A stretch of DNA of 59,761 bases from Hyphomicrobiales bacterium. GTDB taxonomy: Bacteria; Pseudomonadota; Alphaproteobacteria; Rhizobiales; Beijerinckiaceae. The notes under the pieces are model-generated. The model saw only the letters and a program-made list of their open reading frames with translations, made no database searches and had not been told where the DNA came from. The DNA lies in the NCBI GenBank assembly GCA_947455995.1, contig CANGQA010000008.1:1-59761 (forward strand). Direction: 5' to 3'. A program made the translations under genes and the position numbers. Positions 56,434 through 59,761 of this stretch are shown here, one piece after another; position 1 is the stretch's first letter; each line of letters opens with the position of its first letter.

Positions 56434-57717
56434 ATGAAACTTTTATTGATCGGCTCGGGCGGTCGTGAACATGCCCTTGCCTGGGCTCTGGCAAAAAGCC
56501 CGCGCCTGGATAAACTGTTTATCACCCCGGGCAATCCCGGCACTGCGCAACTCGGCGAGAATGTGGCTCTGGATGTCACAGACCATGCCGCTGTTATCCA
56601 ATTCTGCCAAAGCCATGCCATTGATCTGGCCATCATCGGTCCCGAAGCACCCCTGGTGGACGGGCTAGCCGATAGTATCCGGCATGCCGGCTTTGCCGTT
56701 TTCGGCCCCTCGGGAATTGCAGCACAGCTCGAAGGGTCGAAAGCCTTCACCAAAGCGCTCTGCGATGAAGCGGGTGTACCCACCGCCGCCTATGGCCGTT
56801 TTACCGATCCTGCCCAGGCCATTGCCTATGTCCGCTCCCAGGGCGCACCGATTGTGATCAAGGCTGACGGGCTGGCCGCCGGAAAAGGCGTGGTTGTAGC
56901 CCAGACGCTTAGCGAGGCCGAAGAGGCCATTGCCATGATGGCTTCGGGTGGTCTGGGCGCGGCAGGGTCCCGGATTGTTGTCGAAGAATGTCTGTTTGGC
57001 GAGGAGGTCTCCTTTTTCGTCCTGTCGGACGGTGAAACCGCCCTGCCATTTGCCTCCGCTCAGGACCACAAGGCGGTTGGGGATGGCGATACCGGCCCCA
57101 ATACCGGAGGTATGGGCGCCTATTCTCCTGCCACCGTGCTGACTCCGGCTTTGACGCAACAGGTGATGGATGAAATCATTCTGCCATCGATCCGAACCAT
57201 GAAGGCCCGCGGCACCCCGTTCCAAGGTGTGCTGTTTGCCGGTTTGATGCTGACCGCGTCCGGCCCCAAATTGATTGAATATAATGTGCGCTTCGGCGAT
57301 CCCGAATGCGAAGTAATGATGCCGCGCCTCAAAAGCGATCTGTTGGACGTGCTGGAAGCCGCAGCCACCCAACGCCTGCACACCATCAACCTTGAATGGT
57401 ATGACACCACCGCCCTCACCGTGATCTATGCCGCAAAAGGCTATCCCGGCACGCCAGAAAAGGGCAGCGAGATCAAAAATCTGGACCGGGCAAGCCAGCA
57501 GACCGACAGCCTGATTTTCCATGCAGGCACTGCCCGAACCCCTGATGGGCGCATCGTCGCAAATGGAGGGCGGGTTCTGGCTGTCACTGGGTTTGGTTCA
57601 ACTGTTACCGAGGCGAAGGCACGCGCGACTGCGGCGCTTGATGTGATCGATTGGCCAGGCGGTTTTCACCGTACCGATATCGGTTGGCGTGAGATTGCGC
57701 GCGAACAGGGCCGCTGA
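56434..57717 (+). CDS. purD: Phosphoribosylamine--glycine ligase
   Basis: PurD is the second enzyme of de novo purine synthesis, an ATP-grasp ligase. The 427-residue protein has [34 protein letters not shown] and [21 protein letters not shown]-grasp segments are [20 protein letters not shown] and [17 protein letters not shown], with the tripeptide-like [10 protein letters not shown] and [15 protein letters not shown] lies six bases before the ATG. A TTGCGT...TATGCC element about 60 bp upstream could be its promoter. The xseA/purD divergent arrangement is common in this group. Confidence 0.97.
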   Translation: MKLLLIGSGGREHALAWALAKSPRLDKLFITPGNPGTAQLGENVALDVTDHAAVIQFCQSHAIDLAIIGPEAPLVDGLADSIRHAGFAVFGPSGIAAQLEGSKAFTKALCDEAGVPTAAYGRFTDPAQAIAYVRSQGAPIVIKADGLAAGKGVVVAQTLSEAEEAIAMMASGGLGAAGSRIVVEECLFGEEVSFFVLSDGETALPFASAQDHKAVGDGDTGPNTGGMGAYSPATVLTPALTQQVMDEIILPSIRTMKARGTPFQGVLFAGLMLTASGPKLIEYNVRFGDPECEVMMPRLKSDLLDVLEAAATQRLHTINLEWYDTTALTVIYAAKGYPGTPEKGSEIKNLDRASQQTDSLIFHAGTARTPDGRIVANGGRVLAVTGFGSTVTEAKARATAALDVIDWPGGFHRTDIGWREIAREQGR

Positions 57718-57719
57718 CC

Positions 57720-58802
57720 ATGAGCCGGATCGACCGCCAGCAGGCCTTTTCAGGCACCAAGCCCGTCTCCGGTCACCTGGCGCTGCCGATTGAACCATTG
57801 GCTCGGTGGTGCGAGCAGACGATTGCAGGTTTTCAAGGCCCCCTGACCGTATCCCAATTCAAAGGCGGACAATCCAATCCGACTTATGCGATTGCCGCCC
57901 AAAGCGGTGATTATGTCTTGCGGCGCAAGCCACCGGGCAAATTACTGGCCTCAGCCCATGCGATAGACCGTGAATTCCGTGTACTATCGGCTTTGTCGAA
58001 GCAGGGTTTTCCTGTCGCACATCCTCTGGCTTTTTGCACCGATACCAGCATCATCGGCACTGAATTCTATATCATGAACCTCGTCAAAGGGCGGGTGATC
58101 TGGGAGCCTGAGATGCCGGCTGCCAACCCGCAAGAACGCCATGACACGTTCAAAGCCATGGCTGAAACACTGGCACAGCTTCATTCCTATGACCCTGTGG
58201 CGCTCGGTCTGGGAGATTTCGGCAAAGCCGAAGGATATGTGGCACGCCAGACCCGCCGCTGGAGCGAGAATTACCGTCTCTCCGCCACCGAAGAGATCGA
58301 GGACATGGACCGGCTGATCAACTGGTTGCCCGATCACCTTCCGAGCGCGTCCCGCGTCGCTATCGTGCACGGCGATTACCGGCTCGATAATCTGATTCTC
58401 GCCCCCGATAGCCCGGACATTCGTGCGGTGCTGGATTGGGAACTGGCCACTTTGGGTGATCCACTGGCCGATCTGGTCTACCATCTGATGACATGGGTGA
58501 TGCCGCGCTCCGAGTCTGGAGCCGGCACCGGCAGTCTGTTGGGGCTTGATCTGGAGACTTTGGGCCTGCCGAGCCTTGAGCAACACGCCGCCCATTACGC
58601 GCAAAAAGCCGGACTAGACCAAATCCCGCATCTTGAAACCTATCTTGCCTATAATTTTTTCCGGCTTGCGGCGATCCTGCAAGGGATTGTCGGGCGCGTC
58701 AGAGACGGCACGGCCAGCAACGAAAATGCTGCAGCCATGGCAGCCCAGGTGCGACCGCTGGCCAGAGCCGGATGGGCCTATGCACAGAAATCCCGCCGTT
58801 AA
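57720..58802 (+). CDS. Phosphotransferase family protein (APH/ACAD10-11-like)
   Basis: This 360-residue protein-kinase-like fold phosphotransferase has GGQSNPTYAI and YVLRRKPPGKLLASAHAIDR (nucleotide loop and lysine). The catalytic IVHGDYRLDNLILAPD and the metal-binding VLDWELATLGDPLADLVYHL are present. It most resembles the kinase domain paired with acyl-CoA dehydrogenases of the ACAD10/11 type, which act on 4-hydroxyacyl-CoAs; that substrate is only inferred, and no dehydrogenase gene is adjacent. It starts 2 bp behind purD and is probably co-transcribed. Confidence 0.85.
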   Translation: MSRIDRQQAFSGTKPVSGHLALPIEPLARWCEQTIAGFQGPLTVSQFKGGQSNPTYAIAAQSGDYVLRRKPPGKLLASAHAIDREFRVLSALSKQGFPVAHPLAFCTDTSIIGTEFYIMNLVKGRVIWEPEMPAANPQERHDTFKAMAETLAQLHSYDPVALGLGDFGKAEGYVARQTRRWSENYRLSATEEIEDMDRLINWLPDHLPSASRVAIVHGDYRLDNLILAPDSPDIRAVLDWELATLGDPLADLVYHLMTWVMPRSESGAGTGSLLGLDLETLGLPSLEQHAAHYAQKAGLDQIPHLETYLAYNFFRLAAILQGIVGRVRDGTASNENAAAMAAQVRPLARAGWAYAQKSRR

Positions 58803-58808
58803 ACCGGT

Positions 58809-59279
58809 TCAACCGCGTTTGCCTGCGAAAAAATCCCGCAACATTTGCGCTGCCTCGCTCTCGCGCAAACCGCCATAGACATCCGGTGCATGATGGCAGG
58901 TGCTTTGCGAGAAAAAGCGGGGACCATGCTCAACCGCGCCGCCTTTGGGGTCGAAAGCGGCAAAATACAATCTGCGGATACGCGCCAGCGACAAGGCCCC
59001 GGCACACATCGCACAGGGCTCCAGCGTGACATACAGATCACAACCGATCAGCCGCTCGGACCCCGAAATGGCAGTTGCCGCACGGATGGCAATGATTTCG
59101 GCATGGGCTGTTGGGTCTTTCAGCTCCATAATCCGGTTGGATCCAAGCGCCAAAACCTCCGATCCGCGCATAATGACCGCCCCGACAGGCACTTCTCCGC
59201 GCCCTGCTGCCGCTCTGGCCTCGGTAAAAGCCAGCTCCATTGGAGAATTCATGGCTGATATGTCGCTTTTTTGACTCAT
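58809..59279 (-). CDS. tadA: tRNA-specific adenosine deaminase
   Basis: TadA converts A34 to inosine in the tRNA-Arg(ACG) anticodon. The 156-residue zinc enzyme has the proton-shuttle motif TAHAEIIAIR (His and Glu) and the zinc cysteines in LEPCAMCAGAL, then ARIRRLYFAAFDPKGGAVEH. A start at the ninth codon (MNSPMELAF) is possible. It converges on the phosphotransferase gene with a 6-bp gap and diverges from the RluB-like gene, the usual alphaproteobacterial arrangement. Confidence 0.95.
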   Translation of the reverse strand: MSQKSDISAMNSPMELAFTEARAAAGRGEVPVGAVIMRGSEVLALGSNRIMELKDPTAHAEIIAIRAATAISGSERLIGCDLYVTLEPCAMCAGALSLARIRRLYFAAFDPKGGAVEHGPRFFSQSTCHHAPDVYGGLRESEAAQMLRDFFAGKRG

Positions 59280-59329
59280 CTTGCGCCTGCCCGCTCGTCA
59301 TCCGTATCACAGTCTGCTATCAGCAGGGG

Positions 59330-59761
59330 ATGACCGATGACAACAAAAAAGGCGGTGGACGTGGGGGCGATCGCCCTCCGCGCGACCGCACACCCCGCTC
59401 CTCCTCCTCAACCCCACGCCCGCCCTATAAAGGACGCGATGGCGACAGACCCGCACGTGCGGATGGAGATCGTCCGTTCCGCGCACGGCCAGGAGGTGAT
59501 CGCCCATCAGGTGATCGGCCCCCACGCCGTGATGGAGACCGTCCCTTTACCCCGCGCGGTGACAGACCCTCTTACGGCGACAGGCCAGCCCGCTCCGATG
59601 GCGAGCGTCCGTTCCGCGCAAGGCCCTCGGGAGATCGTCCGAACGGTGATCGCCCATCGGGTGATCGGCCGCCACGCCGTGATGGAGACCGTCCCTTTAC
59701 CCCGCGCGGTGACAGACCCTCTTACGGCGACAGGCCAGCCCGCTCCGATGGCGAGCGTCCG
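59330..59761 (+). CDS. RluB-like pseudouridine synthase, repetitive N-terminal extension only (cut by right edge)
   Basis: An open frame from the ATG at 59330 (AGGGG just upstream) runs to the window end, giving 144 residues. These are almost entirely Gly, Asp, Arg and Pro: MTDDNKKGGGRGGDRPPRD, then many GDRP motifs with RPPRRDGDRPFTPRGDRP and YGDRPARSDGERP units. In alphaproteobacteria the gene divergent from tadA usually encodes a large-subunit rRNA pseudouridine synthase with just such an Arg-rich disordered N-terminus. The catalytic domain is beyond the edge, so the product name is inferred from position and composition. Confidence 0.65.
   Translation, partial: MTDDNKKGGGRGGDRPPRDRTPRSSSSTPRPPYKGRDGDRPARADGDRPFRARPGGDRPSGDRPPRRDGDRPFTPRGDRPSYGDRPARSDGERPFRARPSGDRPNGDRPSGDRPPRRDGDRPFTPRGDRPSYGDRPARSDGERP
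59498..59761 (+). repeat. Coding tandem repeat, two near-identical 114-bp copies 150 bp apart
   Basis: The 114 bases from 59498 recur at 59648-59761 with only a couple of substitutions (for example CAG/CGG in the first 15 bases). The period is 150 bp (50 codons), in frame. A shorter related unit precedes it, and the copies continue to the window edge. It encodes the GDRP-rich extension. Confidence 0.9.

Noticed and set aside
59498-59761. Direct repeats at the right edge considered as CRISPR or an integrated element
   Set aside because: The repeats are in frame with an open reading frame encoding GDRP-type units; they are coding low-complexity sequence.

Overview
The window is about 60 kb of alphaproteobacterial chromosome, densely packed with housekeeping and envelope genes. 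I see no phage, transposon, integron, CRISPR, toxin-antitoxin, tRNA or rRNA gene. Several features point to the order Hyphomicrobiales (Rhizobiales) or a close relative. These are a CcrM-type GANTC methyltransferase, an IalB-family protein, split b/b' ATP synthase subunits, an ETF-QO, the cysQ-DUF4170-DUF374-waaA-lpxK lipid A cluster, and the neighbourhoods ispH-thrB-rnhA-peroxiredoxin and smc-dsbA-DUF721-mutY. This placement is inferred from gene content and order, without a search.

Layout. 1-2.4 kb holds glyS (cut by the left edge) and glyQ on the minus strand. 2.5-9 kb carries a tRNA1(Val)-type methyltransferase, a polyprenyl diphosphate synthase, ispE, a large exported TPR protein and ETF-QO. 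At 9.2 kb is a uracil-DNA-glycosylase-like protein whose active-site motifs have drifted. 10.1-12.8 kb is the F0 operon atpI-atpB-atpE-b'-b on the minus strand, with a recognisable promoter and a bidirectional terminator. 13-19 kb holds smc, a DsbA-like thioredoxin and DUF721 (minus), divergent from mutY. 19.2-23.2 kb holds a Spy/CpxP-like protein, ccrM, rnhB and a radical SAM protein. 23.3-25.3 kb carries less characterised envelope proteins.

25.6-32.3 kb is the aa3-type cytochrome c oxidase locus: coxB, coxA, ctaB, a 53-residue CoxF-like gene, ctaG, coxC, then after an intrinsic terminator DUF983 and SURF1. thrC, an M16 peptidase and a membrane GGDEF/EAL-like protein follow to 38 kb. 38-43 kb holds yqgE, a DsbD-domain protein, a peroxiredoxin, rnhA, thrB and ispH. 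42.9-49.3 kb holds a MATE transporter, two uncharacterised genes, an EamA transporter, gshA, rsmE and a small secreted protein. 49.3-54.5 kb holds ubiA and the cysQ-DUF4170-DUF374-waaA-lpxK run. 54.5-59.8 kb holds DUF2093 and xseA (minus), purD and a phosphotransferase (plus), tadA (minus) and the repetitive start of an RluB-like pseudouridine synthase cut by the right edge.

The gene sets fit together as respiration (ETF-QO, F0, cox locus, ubiA, polyprenyl synthase), isoprenoid precursors (ispE, ispH), lipid A/Kdo, thiol redox (gshA, two disulfide proteins, peroxiredoxin) and replication, repair or epigenetic control (smc, DUF721, mutY, ccrM, xseA). I found no convincing undescribed multi-gene system. 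The points most worth a second look are individual proteins with altered catalytic residues, a few uncharacterised genes and several unexplained repeats and inverted repeats in intergenic DNA.
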